Virus record (IMG/VR): IMGVR_UViG_3300023082_000010
Span: 1-64,000 of that record
Source: a virus
Direction: 5' to 3' (one strand)
DNA length: 64,000 nt
The notes under the pieces are model-generated. The model saw only the letters and a program-made list of their open reading frames with translations, was not told the origin of the DNA and did not search any database. The translations under genes and the position numbers were made by a program. Within the stretch, counting starts at the first letter, position 1, and every line of letters begins with the position of its first letter. Of the stretch, positions 50,084-57,560 are shown piece by piece.

Positions 50084-51187
50084 TTATGGAGTATAAGGTT
50101 GAACTGGAACAGTACCACCCGGCAGGTAGGCAACAACAATTTCCTGTGGACGACTTACGAAGTTCAAGAGGTTAGTCTCAGTTTCAACTTCAATGATTTC
50201 GTCTTTAGGGTCACGGAATTCCCAAGCGTAGGAAGCTTGAGCAACCGAGTTGACGGTGCTGAACTTGTTAGGAGTGGCATAGTAGGTGGTGAACAGATCA
50301 TCTACGCCCAACGGCAGGAAGTAGGCTTGACCTTCTGGAATGAAGGTGGTGCCAGCTTGAGGACGTACTTCGTAGAAAGTAACACCTTGGTATTCAAAGC
50401 TGCGATACAGAACACCTTCTGCGCCACCAACCAAACCACCAACTTGACGATTCAACAGGAGGTTGGACGTACCACCAGCCAGTTGAGCTTTCAGGATATC
50501 AGTGATGTAAGCGTTGTTGATCAGCGCTTGGAAGTAGGTAGGCGAGCACAGAGCGATGAAACGGTTTACAATTTCACCCGATTGCAGGTTATCTTGCAGA
50601 CCAGCAACTACGTTGTTAATAGTTGCATCTGGGGTGGTGGAGGTAGCCAGATCAGTAGAAATCTGAGTACGCTGTACTTGGAACTCTTGGTAGAAGTTCT
50701 GGGTAACAGTGCCACGAGGGGCGTAAACACTACCAGTGGTGATCAGGTTGAAACGTGAGACTTCACGAACCCATGCGTGTGCTTTACGGGCTTTAGCCAG
50801 CTTGCGAGCACGAACGGCATCGATGGTTTCCAGATCATTACCTTGATACACTTGTGCCCAAGCAGCGATACCTTCCACGTCCTGTGGAGTGATAGCGTAA
50901 GATGCTGGGAAGTGAGGAACGTCAATGCGCATGTAGCGCTTGCCATCTGGAGACAGAGTTTGGGATTTCTCACCCCAGTTGTAGTCTTGCAGAGCACCAG
51001 CCAAAACTTCGTTGTAAACTGGAACCAGAGCGTGTTTCTGGGTCAAGAATACATCTTCAAACAGACCAAGTTGGTCCATCAAGAAATAGCGGTTAGGGAC
51101 AATGTTGATTGCAGGGGTGATTTCAATACGGCGATTTGCGTTAGCCGGATCGAAAGCGAGTGCTTTACTCAGGAATTGCTCAGACAT
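50084..51187 (-). CDS. Major capsid protein
   Basis: A 367-residue HK97-fold capsid protein of the lambda gpE/DUF-type group. The pattern PNRYFLMDQLGLFEDVFLTQ, a long helix with AVRARKLAKARKAHAWVREV, and the C-terminal FSTVNSVAQASYAWEFRDPK with an 'NLLNFVSRPQEIVVAYLPGG' end fit. It lies downstream of protease, scaffold and decoration genes. Codon choice is more G+C-rich than in early genes, as often seen for highly expressed genes. Confidence 0.9.
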   Translation of the reverse strand: MSEQFLSKALAFDPANANRRIEITPAINIVPNRYFLMDQLGLFEDVFLTQKHALVPVYNEVLAGALQDYNWGEKSQTLSPDGKRYMRIDVPHFPASYAITPQDVEGIAAWAQVYQGNDLETIDAVRARKLAKARKAHAWVREVSRFNLITTGSVYAPRGTVTQNFYQEFQVQRTQISTDLATSTTPDATINNVVAGLQDNLQSGEIVNRFIALCSPTYFQALINNAYITDILKAQLAGGTSNLLLNRQVGGLVGGAEGVLYRSFEYQGVTFYEVRPQAGTTFIPEGQAYFLPLGVDDLFTTYYATPNKFSTVNSVAQASYAWEFRDPKDEIIEVETETNLLNFVSRPQEIVVAYLPGGTVPVQPYTP

Positions 51188-51213
51188 TTAATATATTTCC
51201 TTTAGATTAATTT

Positions 51214-51615
51214 TTAGACAGCGACCAACACGTCAATACCTTGGGCATTGAGTTGGGCGGTGACAGCAACCATCTGAGCAGTATTAATACCGTTTACAGA
51301 TTTCAGCAGGTAGTCACTAACTTGAGCCGGACCACGATACATAACCAATGCAGGAGCGTTGGCAGTCAGGGTGAAAGTGTCACGAACGTCGTAGTGATCA
51401 CCCAACACCATTGCCAGAATAGAACCGGCAGGAATAGCAGCACCAGCAACATACTTAGCAAAGGTAGCGCTCAAAGCAGTACCGACAACCAAAGTACCCA
51501 GCGGGTAGGTGCCAGCAGGCAAGGTGACTTCATCACGGCAGTAGCCATCAGCAGGCGAGAATTCACGTACAACGAGGTCGCCGAGGGTGCGAATATTAAA
51601 GTTTACCAGAGGCAT
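51214..51615 (-). CDS. Head decoration protein
   Basis: A 133-residue product. 'LVVREFSPADGYCRDEVTLP' and 'GTYPLGTLVVGTAL' are typical of lambda gpD-like decoration proteins that stabilise the filled capsid. One-base overlap with the scaffold gene. Confidence 0.8.
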   Translation of the reverse strand: MPLVNFNIRTLGDLVVREFSPADGYCRDEVTLPAGTYPLGTLVVGTALSATFAKYVAGAAIPAGSILAMVLGDHYDVRDTFTLTANAPALVMYRGPAQVSDYLLKSVNGINTAQMVAVTAQLNAQGIDVLVAV

Positions 51616-52589
51616 TATTTAGCTTCCTTTTGAAATTTTTCTTGATAGGATTTGGTAAGAGCAGCAACACCGTCAAGTTCAACAGTATCGGCAGCTTCAC
51701 CCGAAACGCCTTGTTCTTTGAACAGGTCACTTTCTTCAACAGCTTTTTTGTCCTTAGCCATTGCTTTAGCAACTACTTCAAAGGCTTCAGCGGACAACGC
51801 CTCGGTGGATTTGTAGAGAATTTCTACTTCGTCTTCGGCTACACCTGCTTCTTTCAGGACTGCTTTACGGCCCTTCTCAACAGATTCTTTTTCTTTAGCT
51901 TGCAAGCCTTTGACAACTTCAAGAGCTGCATCCAGTTCGACTTGTTTAGCTACGATTTCTTCTTGTTTTTCTTGAACAGCTTTAGCTACAGCTTCTTCAA
52001 CAGCTTTGCTAATCTGTTCTTCGTGAACTGCTTTAGTTACGAACTCAGACATTTCATTACCTTTATTGATGGACTTTTCCACAGAGGGAGAGGTTGTACC
52101 TTGCAGTACGTTCACGCCCTCTTGCGAGGACAATGCTTGCTCAAACTTCTTTTGTGTCTCAAGAAGCAAAAGCAATTCTTCTGGTTTAAGGGAAGCAATA
52201 GCTTTGTTAATCTCAGCCTCGCTTTTATCCATAACCAAGGATTTCATAAGAGTTACAGCAGATACTTTTTCATTAATCCACTGCTCATACCAATCTACAG
52301 TTTCTTCTTGCTCTTCGGGCTCAGTATCCAGTCCCATAATCTTTGCAAGAACAATTGCGTCATCCCACCAAAGGCCAAAGAATGTGGTTAGGAAGTCAAC
52401 AATGTTCATTTCAACTTGAACCATTGTTGCTTTATCTACTTGCTCGTCGGTAATCTTGTCAGTAGCTTTTGTGAGCAAAGTAGTGACGCCATTTGCTGGA
52501 CCACCCTGATGCTTTCCAACAAGGGCTACGTGCGAGCCTTCACCTTCAAAGTTAAAGTTAGATAGCCGCTTACGTGCTTGATCTGTCAT
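51615..52589 (-). CDS. Scaffold / capsid assembly protein with possible internal start
   Basis: A 324-residue, Lys/Glu/Ala-rich product. The N-terminal part contains NIVDFLTTFFGLWWDDAIVL; the second half is a long charged coiled coil (KAVEEAVAKAVQEKQEEIVA). This composition and position fit a scaffolding protein removed by the protease. AAAGG precedes an in-frame ATG at 52052 (MSEFVTKAVHEEQISK), which would give a separate 145-residue scaffold as in lambda Nu3. Confidence 0.78.
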   Translation of the reverse strand: MTDQARKRLSNFNFEGEGSHVALVGKHQGGPANGVTTLLTKATDKITDEQVDKATMVQVEMNIVDFLTTFFGLWWDDAIVLAKIMGLDTEPEEQEETVDWYEQWINEKVSAVTLMKSLVMDKSEAEINKAIASLKPEELLLLLETQKKFEQALSSQEGVNVLQGTTSPSVEKSINKGNEMSEFVTKAVHEEQISKAVEEAVAKAVQEKQEEIVAKQVELDAALEVVKGLQAKEKESVEKGRKAVLKEAGVAEDEVEILYKSTEALSAEAFEVVAKAMAKDKKAVEESDLFKEQGVSGEAADTVELDGVAALTKSYQEKFQKEAK

Positions 52590-53042
52590 TTACAATTCTT
52601 CCACAGTAGCGCGGCAACCAATGCTGACTCCGCAAATATCACCAGATTTAACTTGCTTCCACAGTTTATCGGAATCACTGTTTCCTTCTGGAAAGTAAAA
52701 CCACTGTAGCCAAGTACCTTTTTTAATCATTCGTCCATCATCAAGCATAAAGTCTGAGGGAGAGATAAATGATTGTTCAATCTTTGCAGTTTCAATTTGA
52801 ACTTGATGAAACAAGTTTGCTTTATTACAATGAGTGTTAAAGTTAATGCAAGCTTTCTCTACTTCATCAGCAGAATAGATATCACCATGCAAGTCAACAG
52901 TGTCAGGCTCAAGAACCACAAACAAAGCTCTTCGCTGTTCAAGGTCAATAGTTTTGGTCACCTCTACAACAGGTTCTTGTTCCTTTGAACCACCAAAGAA
53001 TTTCTCAAGCAGTTCGTAAAGCTTTTCTGATTTATTAGGCAT
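52590..53042 (-). CDS. Prohead protease (XkdF-like)
   Basis: A 150-residue product starting MPNKSEKLYELLEKFFGGSK. VDLHGDIYSADEVEKACINF, KANLFHQVQIETAKIEQSFI and KSGDICGVSIGC match XkdF-type phage serine proteases. It cleaves scaffold and capsid proteins during maturation. I choose the ATG at 53042; an upstream in-frame start at 53198 lies wholly within the portal gene. Confidence 0.82.
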   Translation of the reverse strand: MPNKSEKLYELLEKFFGGSKEQEPVVEVTKTIDLEQRRALFVVLEPDTVDLHGDIYSADEVEKACINFNTHCNKANLFHQVQIETAKIEQSFISPSDFMLDDGRMIKKGTWLQWFYFPEGNSDSDKLWKQVKSGDICGVSIGCRATVEEL

Positions 53043-54537
53043 TTTCTGTATTCCCTGTTGAACTATCACCACTGCCGCCTGTGTTATCACCCGTACCACC
53101 GGGAAGCCCTGAACTAAATGAATCGCCACTTGAGCTTGTCTTTTCAGGCAAGTATTCTTCCATAGGTTCTTTATCCATGTCGTGTGGCTTAGCACCAATA
53201 GACTGCCGAGTGATGTTCAATACTTCACGGTCAAGTTCAATAGAGCCGGTAGCAGCATAACGTTGAACAGCCTTGGACAAGATATCAAGATCACTTTGTT
53301 GAACTTCTTCATATTCCCAGTAAGGCAATTCGCCTTCTAGGTTCCAGCCATTCATCTTGAATAGAAGATCACGAAGCTCTTTAAGAGTCTCTTGCATACC
53401 CATGAGCTTGTCTTCAACAGCCATTATTACCAAGGAATTCTTGGTATCGGACAGGCTGTAGGAGCCAACCGAACTCTGACCCATCTGAAGGATATCGGCC
53501 CAAAGAGCTTGTAAAATAGCAGAGTTATACCGACCAATGATGTCGTTTGTATTGAATCGATTAGACCCACCAGAGCTTACAAGGTCGAACTCAAATAACA
53601 AGTTACCATTATCATCCCGATCAGATGGGGTTGTAAGAGATGCCTGTTCATTAGCTTGAATATTACGCCCAATATTCATGTAAGCTTCATAAGCAGCTTT
53701 CTTATCATCACTAGCATTCTCTGCCATGTAATCAGACGGAATCCTAAAATGGGGAATACCATTCAAATCACGAGACAGGCTTATAGCTTCATGCTCTTCA
53801 ATCTTGGTGCGATACTTCCAAGCGTAGTAGCACTTTAGCAAAGGGCTTGTACCCATTGGGTTGCCACGGCTGCTGTCACAAGTAAAGTTCAGAAGCTTAC
53901 TCTTACGAATAAACACTTCATCCATACTTGTAGCTTTACCACCGTTAAAACCACCATAGAAATCTAGAATACCTTTGGGATTCTGCCAGAAGCCCAGAAA
54001 TGTACGACCGTCTTCTGAAAACTCAGCACGACTAATGGTGTCTTGTGAACGAATGGGCAATTTTCTAATTGCTACCAAACCATCATCATACTTAGAACCA
54101 GCAGACTTCAAACGTTTACGCAGTACGATTTCATGAGGGGCAAATCCGTAAGTATAAAAACTTACAGCTTCCTTAATAAATGAATACCACGAATGCTCCA
54201 TGTCATCTTGTACTTGAGCCAAGAACTTAGCGTGTTTCTTAGTCTCTTCACTAGCATCCACAGGGACATGAACATTCCATTTAACCCTACTCATCATCAT
54301 CTGAAAGAGGTTAAGACCAGATGCAATAGTTGCATCATTGCTCATTGTCTTGTAAGTTTTAGCTGCTTGAGGATATTGAAGTTCTCTGCGCGATTCCTCA
54401 AGGATTTGACCATTAATTTGCTTCAGACCAATTGCACCAGTTTCACTGTAAGGGATACGTGGCACACTTTCAGATCCAGTGGAGAGGTCTAGGCTATCAG
54501 CAGCAGCTTTTTTAACGCGTGCCATAGGCATCACCAT
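53035..54537 (-). CDS. Portal protein (DUF935-like)
   Basis: A 500-residue product forming the 12-fold DNA gate. 'MSNDATIASGLNLFQMMMSR', 'FAPHEIVLRKRLKSAGSKYD' and 'GNPMGTSPLLKCYYAWKYRT' fit portal proteins of the DUF935/Mu gp29 type. The C-terminal 45 residues are Ser/Gly-rich. AGGAGG lies 16 bases before the first ATG (54537); an internal ATG at 54525 is also possible. It overlaps the protease by 8 bp. Confidence 0.85.
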   Translation of the reverse strand: MVMPMARVKKAAADSLDLSTGSESVPRIPYSETGAIGLKQINGQILEESRRELQYPQAAKTYKTMSNDATIASGLNLFQMMMSRVKWNVHVPVDASEETKKHAKFLAQVQDDMEHSWYSFIKEAVSFYTYGFAPHEIVLRKRLKSAGSKYDDGLVAIRKLPIRSQDTISRAEFSEDGRTFLGFWQNPKGILDFYGGFNGGKATSMDEVFIRKSKLLNFTCDSSRGNPMGTSPLLKCYYAWKYRTKIEEHEAISLSRDLNGIPHFRIPSDYMAENASDDKKAAYEAYMNIGRNIQANEQASLTTPSDRDDNGNLLFEFDLVSSGGSNRFNTNDIIGRYNSAILQALWADILQMGQSSVGSYSLSDTKNSLVIMAVEDKLMGMQETLKELRDLLFKMNGWNLEGELPYWEYEEVQQSDLDILSKAVQRYAATGSIELDREVLNITRQSIGAKPHDMDKEPMEEYLPEKTSSSGDSFSSGLPGGTGDNTGGSGDSSTGNTENA

Positions 54538-54576
54538 TAGGCATCCGTGTGTGCCTCCTTATAGTAGTTTGGCTAA

Positions 54577-56300
54577 TCAAAGCCTGAATTCGTTTGTCTT
54601 GGTGTAGATGGGAACTGCGAAGGATGGTACGCTTTTGTTTTGTGCCAAAGTGAGGTAGGCCAAAGAAGCACAGTCTGCCATATCATCGTGGCCCATTTCT
54701 CCACTACGTCTCTGTCCATCAAAAGCTTCAAGTTCCTTGTGAAAGAAATCATTATCCGCTACAATTTTATTCCAAAGATCATTGCAGCAACCTTTCACAA
54801 TAGAAACAACACCTAGTTCGGCAGATGCAGCAAAAGGTCTGAAGGAGTCCAGCTTACCTAGTGATGCTCTTTTTGTTTTAACCACATATCCATGTTCAAT
54901 AATAGAACGAGCTATTAGCATAGTAGATGCCTTAGCTGCTGGGTTAGGGTCTTCTCCGAGAATAATTTCTACTTCGGGACCATCCCTTTGAGCACTGTCT
55001 AGGATTTGTTTTTCCCAATCACCAAATGTTATTCGTGTTCTATAGACATCAAGGATCACATAATTACCATTTCTCAGCTTACCAAGCTTCAATGAGGCGA
55101 AGTAATCGGGCGATCTGTTTCCGTCGTGTGGCAAAGTGCCAGCGAAGTCAAAAACCCGAACTACCTTTGAAAACTCTGAATGGTGGGGTGCTTGAGTCAA
55201 CACTGGAACAGTATTCCTATCGTAATAGGTGCTGTTCTCCGGCTTTGCAAACCAATTCCCATAGAGCAATCGCTCGCGGTCAAGTTTTGGAAGAGATTCC
55301 AAATTTGAGCGATATAGTGGGTTACTTTTCTTCAGTGGGGGGTTATCATCAATAGTGCCAAATAACCCTTGAAAGCTAATTGGCTTTACTTGATCGTCAT
55401 GTTCGGCTTCTAATTTAGGATTTCCGTACTTGTCAATAAGCTCTTGCGCACTTTCACCCCAAACAATATCACCAGCCACTCGGAGCAGATAACGAACTGT
55501 GCCATTCTTTTCTGGGTCTGGGCGGCCAGCTAGTGCATGGCCCTCTGGATATAAATACCATTGTGCGTACTTTAGAAGCCAGCTTGAATTGTCAGGATTG
55601 CATGACATGACAATTCCGTGGACATTCTTCGCCTCAGACCTAAGCCGCGACCAAAGCCACCAAATATCTTCTTCCTCCGCGTGAGTTGCCTCATCATAAA
55701 AGATATTTGAAATTTGAATACCTTGATATTTCTTAGCTGCGTTAGCATTCTCATAGTGCGAGAAGCTAATCTCTGCACCACTAGAAAATACTAATTTTTG
55801 ATCTTTCAATCGAATTTTAAGACTAGGATCATACTGACTATATAGTTTAACTGCTTCCTGAAACAGACCACCAGAAGCCATAATCGCACTGGAGTTCTTA
55901 CGAATACAATAAGCCTTATAGTTTGGATCTTCTACGAAACGAAGATGCCGCATTAACCCAACATAACTTTTGGAACTACCCAATAAATTCTAAGGTTCGT
56001 TAAACCTTCTCACATTTCTATGAGGATCGGACTATATCACCTGTTATTTCTAACAGCCCCCCGTTTCGATTGCACTTGCAACCTACTCTGCTACACTCAT
56101 CACAGATAGTCTCTGAACGTTACTTATTTCTAAGTCTTCGCTGCTGATTACCTTTAACTTAATAGTAAGGGTTCCAGCAATTAGAGGGGTTTAAAGCGGC
56201 CCGTAGTTCAAGCCGCCCCTCCAACTAGGAGGATTTGAGCATCTGAGAGCAGGTATTGCGATTGGAACCTGCTCTGAGCTGAGATAACAGTTTCTGTCAT
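54577..56300 (-). CDS. terL: Terminase large subunit, gene split by group I intron
   Basis: The DNA-packaging motor, 497 residues after splicing. Exon 1 (56211-56300, 30 codons) encodes MTETVISAQSRFQSQYLLSD then AQILLVGGAA. Exon 2 (54577-55980) begins GSSKSYVGLMRH. Joined, they restore the Walker A P-loop VGGAAGSSKSY (about 26-36). Walker B is IFYDEAT. Nuclease carboxylates are in VRVFDFAG, IILGEDPN and MGHDDMADC. Without splicing, translation from the ATG would stop at the TGA just after exon 1. The exon 1 ATG overlaps the stop of the upstream endonuclease gene (GTATGA), with no strong ribosome site, so translation is probably coupled. A TAA just upstream in frame excludes a longer N-terminus. 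Confidence 0.9.
55981..56210 (-). other. Group I intron, 230 nt, no ORF
   Basis: Conserved elements in order on the minus strand: P AATTGCTGGAA (56172-56182), Q AATCAGCAGC (56140-56149), R GTTCAGAGACTA (56107-56118), S GATATAGTCC (56029-56038). Exon 1 ends in U and the intron ends in G, as required. The internal guide GGCCGC (56196-56201) pairs with exon-1 GCGGCU with a U-G pair at the splice site (P1). GAACTAC (56203-56209) pairs with exon-2 GTAGTTC (55973-55979) as a 7-bp P10. Small and without an internal gene, it probably self-splices; homing would need a nuclease in trans. Confidence 0.92.
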
Positions 56301-57034
56301 ACTTGCACCAGTTTAATCCTTTTAGTTCTTGGAGTTTTTGAGGCTGCTGATTTGTTTTCAAACTCAGTAGCGAAAATACAAGCTTCTCTAGAATAAACTT
56401 TATTACCTTCAAATTTAAGATCTTTGTCTAAATTATAAGGGCTTGTACCGAGCTGTTTAGCTTCCAACCAAGAATCAAAATTATCTAAACTGGAGATGTC
56501 TGAAAGAAAGTTAGCAAAACAATGCCACCTCGTATCTACGAAACATTTGCCAAAATACCCATGAGCATCTTTAGGATTATAACAACGCTTCATCATATTT
56601 GACCAAAGCTGCTTAGCTTGTTTCCAATAAGGCAGAAGCTCATACTCTCCTAAATAACCAATCCCAAGAAAGGTTTTGCTATAAGGATCGGATATTTTAC
56701 CCATCCGTACATTATCAATGTGTACTTCTGCTGTGTAGCCTGTATCATAGAATTGAACTACGCACTTCTTGGACTTCTTACTAATAATTTTTCCACTGTA
56801 TCCAGCATTATTAGTAAACTCTTCGTCCCAAGGTTGCCAGTCGTGAGCTGTACATTTTGGTACGCTAAAGTCTCTAACCTTACCAGCAAGTACATTGCCA
56901 GCGTCAGCTGTTGTTTCATAACCTGTAGTAACAAATCTTAAATGTAGTTTTCGGCCATCTCGACCAATAACTTCCATAATTCCGTAGCCATTCGACTCGT
57001 AAAACTGATCATAAATTTTTCTTACATTAGCCAT
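56297..57034 (-). CDS. Homing-endonuclease-like protein (family copy D) beside the intron
   Basis: A 245-residue product. It has two SH3/KOW-like repeats (GIMEVIGRDGRKLHLRF...TGYETTADAGNVLAGKV; GKIISKKSKKCVVQFYDTGY...HIDNVRMGKI) and the family core (FLGIGYLGE, LWSNMMKRCY, CFVDTRWHCFANF, NLDKDLKFEGNKVYSREAC). The AP2-like end found in copies B and C is missing; it stops at LVQV where terL exon 1 begins. It lies outside the intron. GGGAG precedes the ATG. Likely target: the intronless terL gene. Confidence 0.7.
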   Translation of the reverse strand: MANVRKIYDQFYESNGYGIMEVIGRDGRKLHLRFVTTGYETTADAGNVLAGKVRDFSVPKCTAHDWQPWDEEFTNNAGYSGKIISKKSKKCVVQFYDTGYTAEVHIDNVRMGKISDPYSKTFLGIGYLGEYELLPYWKQAKQLWSNMMKRCYNPKDAHGYFGKCFVDTRWHCFANFLSDISSLDNFDSWLEAKQLGTSPYNLDKDLKFEGNKVYSREACIFATEFENKSAASKTPRTKRIKLVQV

Positions 57035-57073
57035 GTGAATTCTCCCATGCTAGTTAGTTAGATTTTAAACTTC

Positions 57074-57418
57074 TTATTTCTTCTCAAAACTTTCTTCATA
57101 CTGTCGAATAAGCTGTGCTCTGTCGCGACCACTAATGCCACGTTCTTTACAGACAGCTTTCAACTTATCCCATTCAAATTCTTCAAGCTGCTCTTTACTA
57201 TACTGCAACTCAACAGGATACACCCGAACACCATTCACCATGTCATCTTCAAGAAACTCTTCAGTTTCAACGTTCAGCATGACTTTATTCGGAAAGGTAT
57301 TTTTGGTTGGATAACTGCTGTCAATCGTAGCACCGAGGTTAGCGAACCGTACCACATTCTCAAGAAATTTAATCCCTGAGCTATCTGTTGCTTTAAGCTC
57401 TACTTTATAAGTATTCAC
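57074..57418 (-). CDS. Hypothetical protein with HeH/LEM-like C-terminus
   Basis: A 114-residue product starting with GTG (MNTYKVELKATDSSGIKFLE). The N-terminal 75 residues are beta-rich; the end (EEFEWDKLKAVCKERGISGR) is a SAP/HeH-like helix-extension-helix that may bind DNA. It is the first gene after the promoter at 57452-57480 and precedes the terminase genes. Role unknown; a packaging accessory is possible. Confidence 0.65.
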   Translation of the reverse strand: MNTYKVELKATDSSGIKFLENVVRFANLGATIDSSYPTKNTFPNKVMLNVETEEFLEDDMVNGVRVYPVELQYSKEQLEEFEWDKLKAVCKERGISGRDRAQLIRQYEESFEKK

Positions 57419-57451
57419 TGTTCGTTTCGCCTTTCTAATGTCTATATGAGT

Positions 57452-57480
57452 ATATTACTGAGAAAGGTCAATTCTGTCAA
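57452..57480 (-). promoter_or_regulatory. Promoter of the terL-head-tail operon
   Basis: TTGACA (57475-57480), 17-bp spacer, TAATAT (57452-57457) on the minus strand. A second TTGAC follows ten bases into the spacer. Its place directly after a terminator and before the packaging genes makes it a strong candidate. Confidence 0.7.
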
Positions 57481-57506
57481 TAGATATTTTCAATTAAGTT
57501 AAAGTA

Positions 57507-57539
57507 TTTTAATAAGAACCTCTATATTGCAAGAGGCTC
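57507..57539 (-). terminator. Terminator of the tail-fibre operon
   Basis: GAGCCTCT/AGAGGTTC 8-bp stem (one G-U) with loop TGCAATAT, then TTATT on the minus strand. It follows the fibre gene that ends at 57561. Confidence 0.65.
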
Positions 57540-57560
57540 CTATAAATCACCTTATTTTAA

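Noticed and set aside
50099-50758. Long plus-strand open frame opposite the capsid gene
   Set aside because: It is the mirror of the well-supported capsid gene, has no ribosome site or neighbours in phase, and its composition follows capsid codon use.
51630-52391. Plus-strand open frame of about 250 codons opposite the scaffold gene
   Set aside because: Extreme Phe/Ser content is the reverse reading of the Lys/Glu-rich scaffold; no promoter or ribosome site.
55981-56300. Intein in the terminase
   Set aside because: The interrupting segment has stop codons in all relevant frames and shows group I RNA elements, not intein motifs.
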